A stretch of DNA of 64,000 bases, from positions 806,001 through 870,000 of the forward strand of contig NC_050729.1 in NCBI RefSeq assembly GCF_014133895.1, in the 5' to 3' direction. The notes beneath the pieces were generated by a model. The model was given only the letters and a program-made list of their open reading frames with translations, was not told where the DNA came from and made no database searches. The DNA is from Torulaspora globosa (taxonomy: Eukaryota; Ascomycota; Saccharomycetes; Saccharomycetales; Saccharomycetaceae). Shown here one piece after another: positions 54,010 through 64,000 of the stretch (within the stretch, counting starts at the first letter, position 1; each line of letters begins with the position of its first letter). Position numbers and translations under genes: made by a program.

Positions 54010-56442
54010 ATGGCGCATCGTAAGTTACAACAGGAGATTGACAGGGTATTCAAGAAGATCAACGAAGGTCTGGAGATCTTCGACACCTATTATGAGAGGC
54101 ATGAAAACTGTACGAATAACCCATCTCAAAAGGATAAGCTCGAATCGGACCTCAAGAGAGAGGTGAAGAAATTGCAGAGGCTGCGAGAACAGATCAAATC
54201 GTGGCAAAGCTCACCTGAGATTAAGAATAAGGATGCCTTACTGGATTATAGGAGGTCTGTGGAGATTGCCATGGAGAAATACAAAGCCGTGGAGAAAGCT
54301 TCGAAGGAAAAGGCGTATTCGAACATCAGTCTCAAGAAGTCGGACATGTTGGATCCACAGGAACGAGAACGAAGATGTGTCTCTGAGTTCCTTTCCGGTA
54401 TGATTGACGAATTAGAAAGGCAATATGACGGGCTTCAGGTTGAGATCGATCGGCTGATATTGCTGAATAAGAAGAAAAAGACAGCATCATCTGCTAATGA
54501 AGAGCAGAAGGAGCAGTTGAAAAGCTTACAGGGGAGATATAGGTGGCATCAACAACAGATGGAATTGGCACTGCGACTTTTGGCCAACGAAGAGCTGAAT
54601 CCGGATAGCGTGAAAGAAGTACAGGACGACATAAGCTATTTCGTCGATTCTAATCGGGACCCAGATTTTGTGGAAGACGAGACGATATACGATGCACTCA
54701 ACTTGCAAGCTAATGAAGCGATTGCTCACGAGGTCGCTCAATACTTTGCGTCTCAGCAGGCTGAAGATAATGCCGATGACGATGAATTGAGGGATTCATC
54801 TAAACTATCGAAGAAAGAGCAGAGAAAGATGGAAAGAGAGGCGAAAAAAGCAGCCAAGATAGCTGCAAAGGCGAAGACGGACGAGGAGGCGGTTGTCAGG
54901 GAGCCTGAGGCTCAGGACGTTGACAGGCCAAAATCACCGGAACAGCAAGTGGAAGAAAGCATGAAGAGCATACAATCGCCAGCCACAGGGGCAAGTATCG
55001 CAGAAAGCCCGAAATCTCCAACCGCGACTGCTCCAAAAGAAGCATCCTCGTCACCGTCCTTTAGCAATGACAACAGAGAATCACATCCTGGATATACGCA
55101 TATTCATCAAAGTTTAAATGGTGTTACTACGACAAGTACCTTGAAGCCTGCGACCGTCCCAGCAAGACCAGCGGGAGAGCTAAAATGGGCAGTAGCCGCT
55201 TCCCAAGGTGTTGAAAAGGACCGGAAAGCACCCGTTGCTACGCCAGCTACAAGCTTTACGGGTCTAACAAATGGCAACACGCAAAACATATCATCTAGCA
55301 CATCCGCTTCTTCCGCTATGAGTAGCAGAATGGCGAGCGCTGCAAACACGCCAAGGCTAGTTACTCCATCCTTGGAACCATCTAATTCAGGCTCATTGGA
55401 AGGTTCTTCGCCGTTTGTTAACATCAACTCGGTATCGGCCAGTACGGCAGCGGCTGTCCTTGCTGCGGGTGCGGCCGCCGTGCATATGAACAACAAGGCT
55501 ATTAATAAGCATAATAATCCATCCTATCAATTGGCAGAGGTCCTCAATAGCAGAAACAACAGTTCCGTATTAAATTCTTCATTAGACTTGAGCCAGAGAG
55601 CAAAGAAAGAGGTTAAAACCGCCCCGGAACTGATTATAGATGACTATGAGGCTGAATTTACCGATGACGAAATAGACGACGAACCAGTACCAGAAGTTCT
55701 GGTACCTGAAGAGCGTGCAAAACGTATAAAGGCGAAGGAGCTGCTGACGAGGAAATTACTTGAGGATTATGAGCTGCTACTAGTACCGAGTGGAATTCAA
55801 GAGTTCATAATGGGTGTTCAGCTTTTCGAAAACGGTCTGGAGCCGCTTGATGGTAAGTTGGGAGGTTTCAGACGCTCTCGCGACGCCTGCAGTATACCGA
55901 GATCGGATGAGGTTCCAATCGGTGTGAACCCGCCAGCGCCTTTGGATGCTTTCAGATCAACGCAGCAGTGGGATATTACTCGCTGTACACTAAGGTCCGT
56001 CGTTTATAACAAAGAGATAAGCGAGGAGCAAAGGTACGAAGCGATTTTAGACAAGTTTAGGTCTTTGGAAATGTTTACCCTATTCTACAATTATTATTTC
56101 GCCGTAACACCACTAGAACAGACGATAGCCTCATTGATTCTCGGCGAAAGAAATTGGAAAGTTTCCAAGAGTGGCACGGTATGGTTTTTAAGGCAGGGAG
56201 AACCAAAGTTCACTAACGACATGTGCGAAGTTGCAGATTACAAAATATTTAAGCTGGATGACTGGACCGTAGTAGATAAGCCGAATTACAAACTGGATTA
56301 CTGTACTTTGGGGAGCAGTCCCGAACAATTAAAGTACCACCAGTCAAATTTGCAAGGCGGTGAAGGAGAATTTAATAAATTGAGCCACGGTCAGCAGTTA
56401 CTCCAGCAGTTGAAGCAAGGTAAAGTCGCGACATCCGCCTGA
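54010..56442 (+). CDS. NOT3: CCR4-NOT complex subunit Not3
   Basis: An 810-aa protein (S. cerevisiae Not3: 836 aa) acting in mRNA decay and ubiquitin-linked quality control. The N-terminal Not domain (residues 1-230) is a near-perfect family match, starting MAHRKLQQEIDRVFKKINEG with coiled coils. A low-complexity Ser/Ala/Thr linker with a Lys/Ala-rich stretch follows. The C-terminal NOT box (about 620-790) includes LFYNYYFAVTPLEQTIASLIL and the NWKVSKSGTVWFLRQGEPK block. The frame continues upstream to 53941 through a TTG; the ATG at 54010 is the family start. Confidence 0.97.
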   Translation: MAHRKLQQEIDRVFKKINEGLEIFDTYYERHENCTNNPSQKDKLESDLKREVKKLQRLREQIKSWQSSPEIKNKDALLDYRRSVEIAMEKYKAVEKASKEKAYSNISLKKSDMLDPQERERRCVSEFLSGMIDELERQYDGLQVEIDRLILLNKKKKTASSANEEQKEQLKSLQGRYRWHQQQMELALRLLANEELNPDSVKEVQDDISYFVDSNRDPDFVEDETIYDALNLQANEAIAHEVAQYFASQQAEDNADDDELRDSSKLSKKEQRKMEREAKKAAKIAAKAKTDEEAVVREPEAQDVDRPKSPEQQVEESMKSIQSPATGASIAESPKSPTATAPKEASSSPSFSNDNRESHPGYTHIHQSLNGVTTTSTLKPATVPARPAGELKWAVAASQGVEKDRKAPVATPATSFTGLTNGNTQNISSSTSASSAMSSRMASAANTPRLVTPSLEPSNSGSLEGSSPFVNINSVSASTAAAVLAAGAAAVHMNNKAINKHNNPSYQLAEVLNSRNNSSVLNSSLDLSQRAKKEVKTAPELIIDDYEAEFTDDEIDDEPVPEVLVPEERAKRIKAKELLTRKLLEDYELLLVPSGIQEFIMGVQLFENGLEPLDGKLGGFRRSRDACSIPRSDEVPIGVNPPAPLDAFRSTQQWDITRCTLRSVVYNKEISEEQRYEAILDKFRSLEMFTLFYNYYFAVTPLEQTIASLILGERNWKVSKSGTVWFLRQGEPKFTNDMCEVADYKIFKLDDWTVVDKPNYKLDYCTLGSSPEQLKYHQSNLQGGEGEFNKLSHGQQLLQQLKQGKVATSA

Positions 56443-56657
56443 ATTTCGAAGGTCCTAATATTCGCTCGTTTAAATGCTCTATATGTTTCGATAGGTTTTA
56501 CGTACCATCCATTTCTTATGACTTTTATGAAGCAAAATCAGGTATGGTTTTGTAAATGAAGTAATTGTCTTACGACGACATTACAGCGAGCGAGCGAGTA
56601 TCACAATGAAGTATCTACCAGGGAATACAAGATTTAGCACTATAAATAGTTGAATGT

Positions 56658-57845
56658 TCAAGCAGCGATTTCTTCCTTTCCAGAGCTTCCCATTACGTGA
56701 TCTACTGCCTCACCATACAATGAGTCTTCGCTCAAGCACACTGGATCTTTACCCGAAGCAATGTTGCACTGATGCATCAATCTTCTCTCGCCTGGAGAGA
56801 ACTGACCTGTGACGGAGTGCCAGACTCCTCTGTTGAAAAAGATTGCCAAGTCTCCTGATTCCCAATCGTGAGCGTAAACATTCTTTGATGCGATAGCAGG
56901 CCTCATCATCCTGTGGACCTCATTACGCGCATCTTCCAGCTCCAAAACGGTGCCATCAGCGAATTTCAGGCGATAAATACAGCAACCGTGAACTTGAAGA
57001 TGATGCTTCTTAGTCACCGGATTAGTCCAGACGAGCGGTAGTTCCTTCACCTTTGACTCTTCCCAAGGTGGAAGTGCATCTAGTGGCATCTCTTTTTTCT
57101 CAGATACCATTGTCAGACCATCAGATGTCGCTCTTGCTGGCGAAATGAATATATATGGATGAGGAGCGTAGACAACTTTGGCGCCTAGAGCTCTTTTCTG
57201 CTCTTCTGGGGATAGAAGATCGAATGCCCTAGCTCCGGAAACAAACGCAGTGGCCCCTTGTGTCAGTTCTAGCTCATCACCGTCATCGTACACTATCTTT
57301 TGCTTTCTAGAGTGTGGTGGAACATGAATACCCAGCAGAGTCGTGCAAACGGGAGGTGACAGATCATACAGTGCTGAATCAATATGCCATCTGTAAAATC
57401 TCGTTAAATTCTTTTGATAAGCTTCTTCATCGGTCAAAGGACTCTTGTGGAAGTCAAAATGAACAGGATGCCGCAAAGTGAAAGCTTCCAACCCTTCATG
57501 ACCAGCGGGCCAGTCGCCCTGGCCCAAAACTTGAACCTGGGGAAAGGCCGGGATGGAAGTACCGTCCCTCCTTAAGACAGACTTGTCGTGTCGGAACTCC
57601 TTCCCATGTCCATAGGACTTTCCAGTCTGGTCACAAGTTGGATCAAACATCGTGGTTAATTTCCATTGAGATTCCGGTGATAAATCTTTCATTCCAGGAA
57701 TAACAAGCACCAAATGCTCATGCAGCCCGTCGTACAACGTTTTGAAATCTTCAGCTGATAATGTACTAGGATCATGGCAGCCCTCAGGCAGCGTAACCTT
57801 GGCACCAAGAGGTTGACCTTCCAATGGAGTTATAGTTAGTCCCAT
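56658..57845 (-). CDS. XAN1: Alpha-ketoglutarate-dependent xanthine dioxygenase (XanA/Xan1 family)
   Basis: A 395-aa member of the TauD-like Fe(II)/2-oxoglutarate dioxygenases, closest in layout to fungal XanA, which converts xanthine to uric acid without molybdenum. The iron triad is H154-x-D156 (RWHIDSALYD) and H343 (GVWHSVTG). Arg354/355 would bind 2-oxoglutarate. The pair Q103/Q105 (FPQVQVLG) and Q359/N361 (MHQCN) occur at the same spacings from the triad as the substrate-site residues described for Aspergillus XanA. S. cerevisiae has no such gene; here it lies between NOT3 and SAP1. Two GATAAG motifs upstream fit nitrogen-catabolite control. A TauD-type sulfonate dioxygenase is the alternative, but the length and Gln/Asn pattern favour xanthine. 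Confidence 0.85.
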   Translation of the reverse strand: MGLTITPLEGQPLGAKVTLPEGCHDPSTLSAEDFKTLYDGLHEHLVLVIPGMKDLSPESQWKLTTMFDPTCDQTGKSYGHGKEFRHDKSVLRRDGTSIPAFPQVQVLGQGDWPAGHEGLEAFTLRHPVHFDFHKSPLTDEEAYQKNLTRFYRWHIDSALYDLSPPVCTTLLGIHVPPHSRKQKIVYDDGDELELTQGATAFVSGARAFDLLSPEEQKRALGAKVVYAPHPYIFISPARATSDGLTMVSEKKEMPLDALPPWEESKVKELPLVWTNPVTKKHHLQVHGCCIYRLKFADGTVLELEDARNEVHRMMRPAIASKNVYAHDWESGDLAIFFNRGVWHSVTGQFSPGERRLMHQCNIASGKDPVCLSEDSLYGEAVDHVMGSSGKEEIAA

Positions 57846-58173
57846 GTCCGTAATTTGTCACGTAACAACCTTACACCACCGCAAATGCTCCAGCTTAGAG
57901 ACGAGCACTTCAACACCAACTTCAACTGTTCTAAAGGTCCTCTAATATATGCAGAGGATATTGCTGGGACTTCAAGTTCACAAAGTGATTTCCTGCTGCT
58001 TGGACGCTTCCTAGTTGTGTCCTCCCTCAGTACCACAATCTGCGATAAGCGAGATCGCGATAAGCCAAGAACGCAAATCCCCGAACGAAGTTCACGTGAA
58101 ACACAAGATCGAACTGGTAGGACTATTCTGTTCTCAGTAGCTTGCGTCCGGTGCACTGATCGGATTGATATGG
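57846..58173 (-). promoter_or_regulatory. XAN1 promoter and SAP1 3' flank with paired GATA sites
   Basis: 328 bases. GATAAG occurs on the + strand at 58045-58050 and 58060-58065, 15 bases apart and about 200-220 bases before the XAN1 ATG. Paired GATAAG is the classic upstream site for the nitrogen activators Gln3 and Gat1. A 131-codon open frame on the + strand here has no conserved features. Confidence 0.7.
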
Positions 58174-60846
58174 CTACGAACCAGACGATCCGAATTTTGT
58201 GGCCCACTCTTCGTAGCGTTTTAAACCTTCTTGTGAAACGGACGGTTTAATGTAATTCAGACTATTCTTGAAGTCTTCTAAAGCCATTGGCCTTATGCTT
58301 TCGGTGGGAACCAAAAGTAGCTGGTCTCCAAGCTCTCTCAGTGGACCCATCGCTGCGTCCTTTGCTAAGGACGTTATATCGCTGCCGGAAAACCCGTCCG
58401 TCAACTTCAACAAATCAGTGAAATCTTCGTCAGTCAAACTATGTTTTTGATGCGACAATAGCCTCTTGAGTTGTACGCTTCGCGTTTCTGGTTCAGGTAA
58501 CGGAATATATTGTCTCCTGACGAACCTTCTTCTAGCAGCTTCATCGATCGACCAGGGCAGATTGGTTGCGGCCAAGACGAGCACTCTCTCGTCGTCATCG
58601 TCACCGGAGCCACTTCTCGAGTTACTGCCAGCGGCAGCTGCCGAAAGCGAAGACCACTGGATCAGGAACTCATTCTTAATTCTTCGGCTTGACTCGTTTT
58701 CACCGTCGGAATTTCTACTACCCATTATAGAGTCGATTTCATCGACGAAGATGATGGAGGGAGAGAGTTTCTTGGCCACTGCGAAAAGTGCTCTGACTAG
58801 TTTTTCACTTTCACCTAGATATTTGGAAGTTAGACTGGAAGCGCTGATGGAGAAGAATGTCGAATGAGACTCTGTGGCCACAGCGCGAGCCAGCATTGTC
58901 TTACCAGTACCTGGCGGCCCGAATAGGAGCATGCCTCTCACGGGCTCTCTCAGACCGCGGAACAAATCAGGCCTGAGAAACGGATACACAACGGCCTCTT
59001 TCAAAGAGCTTTTAGCGCCTTCAAGACCAGCGATATCCTCCCAGTGTACCTCGTCTCCATGGACCACTATTTCGGCAAATATTTGCTTCGCAGCGCCCTT
59101 ATCCACACCAGTCAGTGAGTTGATTATGTCATCTTCCAGTTCATCTTTCAGCTTCTGAGTGTCACCTTCACAACCTTCTGCGACTAATACAGGCGGCGCT
59201 GCTGAACTGGGCAGAGGCGGGGTTGAATGATCGCGTTTCACATCGTGAGTGTCCACCGAGCGTGACGAGCCCAACGAAACTGATATTCCTGTCCTTGTAG
59301 AAGTTGATACCGGTGTAGTATCATTCCGGCTCGGCTTAGCGTGGGTTGATGAGAGATGATCTGCTTGCATTTTCTTTTTTGTTTGTGCGATGCTTGATCG
59401 CGCTGAATTCATCACAGGTAGAGATCGAGTAGCTGTGTTAGCCTGTACTTTCTTCTTCACCAGCTTCTTAGGTTGTCTATTGGTGGTATCAGGCTGCTTC
59501 ACTTCGCTGGATAATCCAAGGACTTTCTTAGCGGCAACCGACGCTGCTTGAGGCCTTGCAATCTCTGCACGATGTGCTGGTAACGAAGGCGATCCCTTTG
59601 TGGATCTTGTGCTCAGCGCAGGCGTGGATTTTGTAGCTTTCAAGTCAGTCGACGCTTTTGGTCTTCCTGCTGCTTTCAGTTTGTTCGCGCTGCGGCCGTT
59701 ATTGCTCGAGCTTGAGCTTATGTTTCCCGTGCTATTGTTTGATTTCTGGTATGGCGGTACAGGTTGACTGACACTTTTCGCCGTTGTTAACATGGAAGAA
59801 TCCTGCATGGTTGGCACAGGCGGTTGATTGATGGGAATCGGGGGTCTCTCCTTGATGCTGCATGGTGGCTGGCTGATCGGTATTGGGGGTCTGTCCTTAT
59901 TACTGCTAGGAGGTTTAGCTGGAGCTATTATCAGCGGTGGCGATCTAATCGAGAGATTTGAGAGCTGTTGTTCGATGAAGGCCGTATGCTCCGTGTTCCG
60001 AGCTCCCCCCGTTTCAGAATCAGGCTTAACATTCAAGGCTGGATCCTCTGCATAGTAATCTTCAAAATCAAAATCAAACGGGTCATCCTTGAGACTATCT
60101 TGGAGTGATTCTTCTACCACACTGGAAACATCTTCATCGCTATTAAGGGTAAGATCAATCAAATCGTTATTATCGTCAAAACCATCGAACCTTTCGCCAA
60201 GCTTATCCTCTTCGCACGGCGGAGATACTCTCTGCTTAGTCAATGGCTTTGACGGCACGAAGTTAACCCTATGCTGCCCTTGAGTACTCCTAGAACTCGG
60301 GTCTAGCGACTGGAAGGATCGCAGTGACGAAGTCGCACTTTTCGCAGCGTTGGGTCTTGAATCTCGTAACGTCATCGTCATTTTCCGCGATGAGCCATTG
60401 AATGCGTGTTGCAGATGACTTCTCTTGACAAATGATGAGCTTCGATTAGGTGGCAGGCTCTTGTACGCGTTGGATTCGGTCGGTACGGGACCGTGCTGCC
60501 TGGCTTCAGCCTCATCATATAATTTTTTCACTCGGTCCAAATGCATTAAACTCTTATGGCACAACTCTCGCACTCCAGATTTGATGTTGCCCTCTTCTCT
60601 TGTGTACGATGCAATATTGGGGTATTCATGTTCAATAAGCGTTAACCGATACATTACATCGGTATTCAGTGCTTTCCAACCCTGTAAAGCCGCTTTGTAG
60701 TCACCCAGTTCCTCCAATCTCAAATAATAGATACTTTCATTCGCAATTCTACCGTAGAGTTCCGTTAAATCCGTCAGCGGTTGCTGTGGCTTCTTTCGTA
60801 ATCTGGTGAACTTCGAAAGTAAATGATAATTCCCGGAATTCTCCAT
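58174..60846 (-). CDS. SAP1: AAA ATPase Sap1 (spastin/fidgetin/Vps4 clade)
   Basis: An 890-aa protein (S. cerevisiae Sap1: 897 aa). The N-terminal 100 residues are helical and MIT-like. A long Ser/Pro/Lys-rich linker (about 130-560) follows, with repeated PPIPI-x-QPP motifs near 320-345. The C-terminal AAA module (about 600-890) has [19 protein letters not shown], Walker A GPPGTGKT, Walker B IIFVDEID, and arginine-finger sequence [12 protein letters not shown]. Its S. cerevisiae role is unclear (Sin1-interacting). It lies between SPO73 and CAJ1 on the chromosome V track. Confidence 0.94.
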   Translation of the reverse strand: MENSGNYHLLSKFTRLRKKPQQPLTDLTELYGRIANESIYYLRLEELGDYKAALQGWKALNTDVMYRLTLIEHEYPNIASYTREEGNIKSGVRELCHKSLMHLDRVKKLYDEAEARQHGPVPTESNAYKSLPPNRSSSFVKRSHLQHAFNGSSRKMTMTLRDSRPNAAKSATSSLRSFQSLDPSSRSTQGQHRVNFVPSKPLTKQRVSPPCEEDKLGERFDGFDDNNDLIDLTLNSDEDVSSVVEESLQDSLKDDPFDFDFEDYYAEDPALNVKPDSETGGARNTEHTAFIEQQLSNLSIRSPPLIIAPAKPPSSNKDRPPIPISQPPCSIKERPPIPINQPPVPTMQDSSMLTTAKSVSQPVPPYQKSNNSTGNISSSSSNNGRSANKLKAAGRPKASTDLKATKSTPALSTRSTKGSPSLPAHRAEIARPQAASVAAKKVLGLSSEVKQPDTTNRQPKKLVKKKVQANTATRSLPVMNSARSSIAQTKKKMQADHLSSTHAKPSRNDTTPVSTSTRTGISVSLGSSRSVDTHDVKRDHSTPPLPSSAAPPVLVAEGCEGDTQKLKDELEDDIINSLTGVDKGAAKQIFAEIVVHGDEVHWEDIAGLEGAKSSLKEAVVYPFLRPDLFRGLREPVRGMLLFGPPGTGKTMLARAVATESHSTFFSISASSLTSKYLGESEKLVRALFAVAKKLSPSIIFVDEIDSIMGSRNSDGENESSRRIKNEFLIQWSSLSAAAAGSNSRSGSGDDDDERVLVLAATNLPWSIDEAARRRFVRRQYIPLPEPETRSVQLKRLLSHQKHSLTDEDFTDLLKLTDGFSGSDITSLAKDAAMGPLRELGDQLLLVPTESIRPMALEDFKNSLNYIKPSVSQEGLKRYEEWATKFGSSGS

Positions 60847-61156
60847 TGGTTCTTCTTTTCAGAACCTTTACTGAAGTGAATGGAAAGATTGGGATAAATG
60901 CTGGATCAAGACCCTATTTCCAGGTACGGCGTCGCTATCTGTCTATAGCTGATTATCGGATCAAAAACTTTTAGAGACCAGAACAATCGACGTTCAGCCT
61001 TCCTCTGGGCCCGAGAGAAATGTCGCTCTAAGCAGACCGAAAATTGTTCAAGTACAACGGCGATTTAAGAGGACGACAAAATATAGAGCGATGCTAATTG
61101 TGTTCTTGATCCCAAGCCATATATATATATATGTGCTTAAATATAATCTTGAATTC
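60847..61156 (-). other. Intergenic region SAP1/TED1 with a short (AT)n tract
   Basis: 310 bases holding the SAP1 promoter and TED1 3' end. An (AT)7 microsatellite lies at 61119-61132 close to the TED1 stop and may serve as a 3'-end efficiency element (TATATA). No RNA gene recognised. Confidence 0.5.
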
Positions 61157-62590
61157 CTAAATTAATATGTACAGAGACCAAAGAAACCCGGTGACAAGGG
61201 CACTGACTTTGGCGAACCACCAAATATGCTGTACGGCGAATGGGCATAAAGTGAAAGACCATTCCCATTTTCCTGATCGTTTGTTGAAATGACCGGTGAC
61301 AAGACCAGTGTTGCCATCAAACTCACCCATCATTGACTTGACAGTAATTTCTTGTACGACCAAGTCCTTAGATTCTTTCTTTGTTGAGGCCGTCCATGTA
61401 CCCTCTTTGGAGTTTTTGTTGTACATCGTCTCACAACCAACATGGTCATGTCCTGTCAGGATGATGCCCGGCTTGTCATTGTCAAAGATGAGATTGAGCA
61501 CTCTGTTGGTCACGTCCTCGCTCAAATGGTTCTGAGATCTGAGCAGGCCCGCTTTGTAGGGTTCACGCTCAAAGTGCTCTGGGTAGTAGTGGAATTCTGG
61601 GCCATCCGAACATAAACCTTCCTCCTTGTAAAACGGGACATGAGTGAGGAGAACAGTGCTGCCTTGGAAGCGCCTTTCGAATAGCTGATACAAAAACTCC
61701 CAGGTGGCTTCAATGAACTCGGGCTGTAAAGCCGGACCTTCTAGTGCTAGAGAATTGAGCACAACAATTCGCCAAGGATGATCTGTGTCTGTGTCGTACT
61801 CTATCCAATAATTGACTTTGCCGAACAACTCGTGAAACCTTGCCATGTGCTGGTAGGTGATGTCGCCTGCGTAGCCGATATCGTGATTGCCCGTTATATT
61901 GATGAAAAGCGAGTCCTCGTTCTCAGGGTCCCAAGAGTATAGGTCGCTGTGGTGAAAACCGAAGTTCCAAGGCTTGTCAGTTGAGCGAATGGCATTGAAT
62001 TCGTCAGCCCACTTCTTCCAGTTAACTTTGTAGCCCTCGTGGTTATGGCTCTCTTCTTCAATGTCTTTCATCCAAGCAGTGTCCCTGCCAAAGATACGAC
62101 TTGAGTATCTTGCGGTTCTGTTGTAAAACTCAGAGTCTCCAATCCACTGAGACGAGAACAGGTCGCCCATGACTACCACATGAGAGGGATGCAACCTTTT
62201 CCTCATCATGGAGGCGATGTGTCCCAGATAATAATCATTCCCGAATATATCCAATCTTGTGATGTAGGGGGTCTTTTCCCAGACACCTTTGATCTGAGGA
62301 TCTCCAAATGCCATTAAATGGATGTCTCTCGGTTGATCTCCAGTAGCTACAGTTTGATCTGGTCTTGTGAAAGTATGCTCTCTTACATCGTCGAAATATC
62401 TTCTTGCATAGAAAACCATTCTTTCCCAGGAGGATAAAACTTGCGGATCCTCAGTCGGTTTTTTATCATAGCAGTGCCATGAGCATTGTTTAGGATGCAG
62501 AGATGGATAAGTAAAGATGAAGATGTTGCTTAAGATTGATAAAAAACTCGCCAATGTCGCAAGTTTCTTAATGAAGGACTTGGACTGCAT
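61157..62590 (-). CDS. TED1: ER metallophosphoesterase Ted1 (GPI-anchor remodelling)
   Basis: A 477-aa protein (S. cerevisiae Ted1: 473 aa). It removes ethanolamine phosphate from the second mannose of GPI anchors before ER exit. An N-terminal membrane segment lies at about residues 9-27 and a second at the C-terminus (WWFAKVSALVTGFLWSLYIL). The calcineurin-like metal motifs are intact: GDPQ, GDLFSSQ, GNHDIGY and GHDHVGCE. The upstream frame uses TTG; ATG at 62590 is taken. It lies between SAP1 and CAJ1 as the chromosome IX track predicts. Confidence 0.95.
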   Translation of the reverse strand: MQSKSFIKKLATLASFLSILSNIFIFTYPSLHPKQCSWHCYDKKPTEDPQVLSSWERMVFYARRYFDDVREHTFTRPDQTVATGDQPRDIHLMAFGDPQIKGVWEKTPYITRLDIFGNDYYLGHIASMMRKRLHPSHVVVMGDLFSSQWIGDSEFYNRTARYSSRIFGRDTAWMKDIEEESHNHEGYKVNWKKWADEFNAIRSTDKPWNFGFHHSDLYSWDPENEDSLFINITGNHDIGYAGDITYQHMARFHELFGKVNYWIEYDTDTDHPWRIVVLNSLALEGPALQPEFIEATWEFLYQLFERRFQGSTVLLTHVPFYKEEGLCSDGPEFHYYPEHFEREPYKAGLLRSQNHLSEDVTNRVLNLIFDNDKPGIILTGHDHVGCETMYNKNSKEGTWTASTKKESKDLVVQEITVKSMMGEFDGNTGLVTGHFNKRSGKWEWSFTLCPFAVQHIWWFAKVSALVTGFLWSLYILI

Positions 62591-62827
62591 CTCCTCTAGC
62601 AAATTGCCCGACTTGATCCCAGAAGGGCCTTCCGCACTTGGTTTTCAAAAGTTCTCTTATCTTTGAAGCTTTTCGAATAATGACGCCCAGATCGCTAACT
62701 CGCGTACAAGCCCGACCGATGTTAAAGAACCCGTCAGCATAGATTAAATGGTATATTCAGTAGAATTGTATAAAAATTACAGAGTTTGAGTTCGGCGTTT
62801 CAAGCAAAGATGGAGGATGATCTGCTT

Positions 62828-63994
62828 TCATATTCTTTTCCTCTTTTTTTCCTTCTGCTTCTGTTTGTCACCGAGAATCAATTCTTCAAACACTCTGGCC
62901 TCCTCATCCTCCTCTGGAGTCCTCTTTGCCTTGGCGAATTTATCAGCCATGTAGAGCAGACCCTTTGCCTTGACAAGCCGCATCTTGGTAGGTACGCTAG
63001 GGTCGTTCAAGATCTTGTTGCAAACTTCTTTGAGTTTCTTTTCCAACTCGTATTTCGACATAGCCCACATGACGCCCAAAGCTTTTCCTGCCATCATCGA
63101 CTCATACTTAGCTCTCTCGTAGTCTTCGAGCTCGTCGGGATTAACTTCGTTCATTTGCTCCAATGCCTTCTGTGCTTCTAGTCCTGTAGACAGCAGGTTG
63201 TAAGCCGATTTCACACTTCTTGCGTTGTCACGAACACCTGTGAAAAGCTTGGAGAACCCGTGAGTCTTCTTCGACATGATAAAATTGTTTGCCTTATTTC
63301 TGTAGCATTTGGAGAGAATGTACAGCAGTTCAAGACCAAAACTCTCCAGTTTCAAGTTCTCAACTTCCTGATCGAGTTTTGCTGCAAATTCATCCATGCG
63401 GCCATCCTTAACTGCCAAGATATATGAGTCCAACCTGTCATTCAGCTTCCTGGCCAATTCCTCGACTTGCTTGGCTATCTCTTCACGACGCTTCTTCTCT
63501 ATTTCCACAAGCTTCTCCCTCTGCTCCTTAGATAGCTTCTTCTGCTTCTCATCTGCTTTGGAAATTTCACTAGTGCCTGCGCTGCCGCTGCTCTTAACTT
63601 CTCCGCCTGAACCGGGCTCTGCCGGTGGTGACTCGCCTTTCTCCAACGTCTCTGACGCCTCATTGAGACCTTTAAACAATGAGAGCTCACCAATCCAATC
63701 CTTAAATCCGTCACCACCGAAGATCGCTGAGAAGTACTCTTCAGCATCTTCGAAACCCTGTGTTGGGATCGCATTTTCCTTACCAAACTGATCGTACCGG
63801 GATCTCAAATCAGGATCACTCAGAACCTGATACGCTTCGCCTACCGCTTGGAATTTAGCCTCTGCTTCGGGATCATTTGGGTGTTTATCGGGGTGAGTTT
63901 GCATCGCCCGCTTACGATACGCTTTCTTGATTTCCATGGCTGTTGCCGCGGGGGTGATCCCCAACACATCGTAGTACTCGGTATCCTTGACCAT
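62828..63994 (-). CDS. CAJ1: Hsp40 J-domain protein Caj1
   Basis: A 388-aa protein (S. cerevisiae Caj1: 391 aa), complete, with its ATG six bases from the window end, so its promoter is outside. J domain at residues 1-75 with the HPD motif ([11 protein letters not shown]). A DnaJ-X domain follows (about 180-350: [39 protein letters not shown]). The linker is Lys/Glu-rich and the C-terminus is very basic ([10 protein letters not shown]). It stimulates cytosolic Hsp70; Caj1 in S. cerevisiae associates with the plasma membrane. Confidence 0.96.
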   Translation of the reverse strand: MVKDTEYYDVLGITPAATAMEIKKAYRKRAMQTHPDKHPNDPEAEAKFQAVGEAYQVLSDPDLRSRYDQFGKENAIPTQGFEDAEEYFSAIFGGDGFKDWIGELSLFKGLNEASETLEKGESPPAEPGSGGEVKSSGSAGTSEISKADEKQKKLSKEQREKLVEIEKKRREEIAKQVEELARKLNDRLDSYILAVKDGRMDEFAAKLDQEVENLKLESFGLELLYILSKCYRNKANNFIMSKKTHGFSKLFTGVRDNARSVKSAYNLLSTGLEAQKALEQMNEVNPDELEDYERAKYESMMAGKALGVMWAMSKYELEKKLKEVCNKILNDPSVPTKMRLVKAKGLLYMADKFAKAKRTPEEDEEARVFEELILGDKQKQKEKKRKRI

Positions 63995-64000
63995 GATCGT

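Noticed and set aside
57855..58250. 131-codon open frame on the plus strand between XAN1 and SAP1
   Set aside because: It covers the XAN1 promoter and the end of SAP1 in antisense and has no recognisable motif.
1..64000. Mobile elements, LTRs (including near the tRNA), CRISPR arrays, virus-like or defence genes
   Set aside because: None seen. No terminal repeats, integrase or reverse-transcriptase motifs; the region beside the tRNA is plain AT-rich sequence.

Overview
This window is chromosomal DNA of a budding yeast (Saccharomycetaceae) whose lineage did not undergo the whole-genome duplication. The coding sequences are mostly intronless and tightly packed. The few introns carry GTATGT 5' sites, and two of the three have TACTAAC branch points. 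Nearly every protein is recognisable as the counterpart of a Saccharomyces cerevisiae protein. Assignments come from remembered family features and S. cerevisiae gene order; no database search was run. All starts were re-checked for a true ATG.

The main evidence for a non-duplicated genome is gene order. Positions 0.1-43 kb interleave genes found in S. cerevisiae on chromosome IX (BAR1, SNL1, VID28, FAF1, HIS6, RPB3, TIM44, ULP2, SSM4, EMC5, IRR1, YIL024C, YKE4) with genes found on chromosome VI (MET10, SMC2, RPL29, RRT5, QCR6, PHO4, CDC26, RSC8, IRC5). RPL2 corresponds to the duplicate pair. From about 43 kb to the end, chromosome IX genes (BCY1, CAP2, CKA1, PRM2, NOT3, TED1) interleave with chromosome V genes (ERG28, MEI4, SPO73, SAP1, CAJ1), and CST6/ACA1 is the shared pair. 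The species (Lachancea, Torulaspora, Zygosaccharomyces, Kluyveromyces or similar) cannot be fixed from this window.

Layout: 0.1-5.7 kb protease, Hsp70 co-chaperone and GID ligase subunit; 6-13 kb sulfite reductase alpha and condensin; 13-17 kb two ribosomal protein genes, an RRM protein and the complex III hinge protein, the last with an intron; 17-21 kb a GC-rich stretch with PHO4, FAF1 and HIS6; 21-32 kb RPB3, an unrecognised 119-aa membrane protein, TIM44, ULP2, SSM4, a tRNA-Lys and CDC26; 32-43 kb EMC5, IRR1, a glycogen-binding-like protein, YKE4, RSC8 and IRC5; 43-51 kb BCY1, ERG28, CAP2, CKA1, MEI4 and CST6; 51-64 kb SPO73, PRM2, NOT3, a xanthine dioxygenase absent from S. cerevisiae, SAP1, TED1 and CAJ1.

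The genes are ordinary housekeeping and regulatory genes, not operons or a gene cluster. The interest lies in comparative detail: introns in QCR6 and MEI4, a xanthine dioxygenase gene with paired GATA sites, promoter motifs that fit each gene's known regulon (sulfur, ribosome biogenesis, MBF, Ndt80, Upc2, Hap), a strong GC hairpin behind FAF1, an extended inverted repeat between TIM44 and ULP2, and an orphan small membrane protein. I saw no mobile element, CRISPR array, virus-like gene or defence system.
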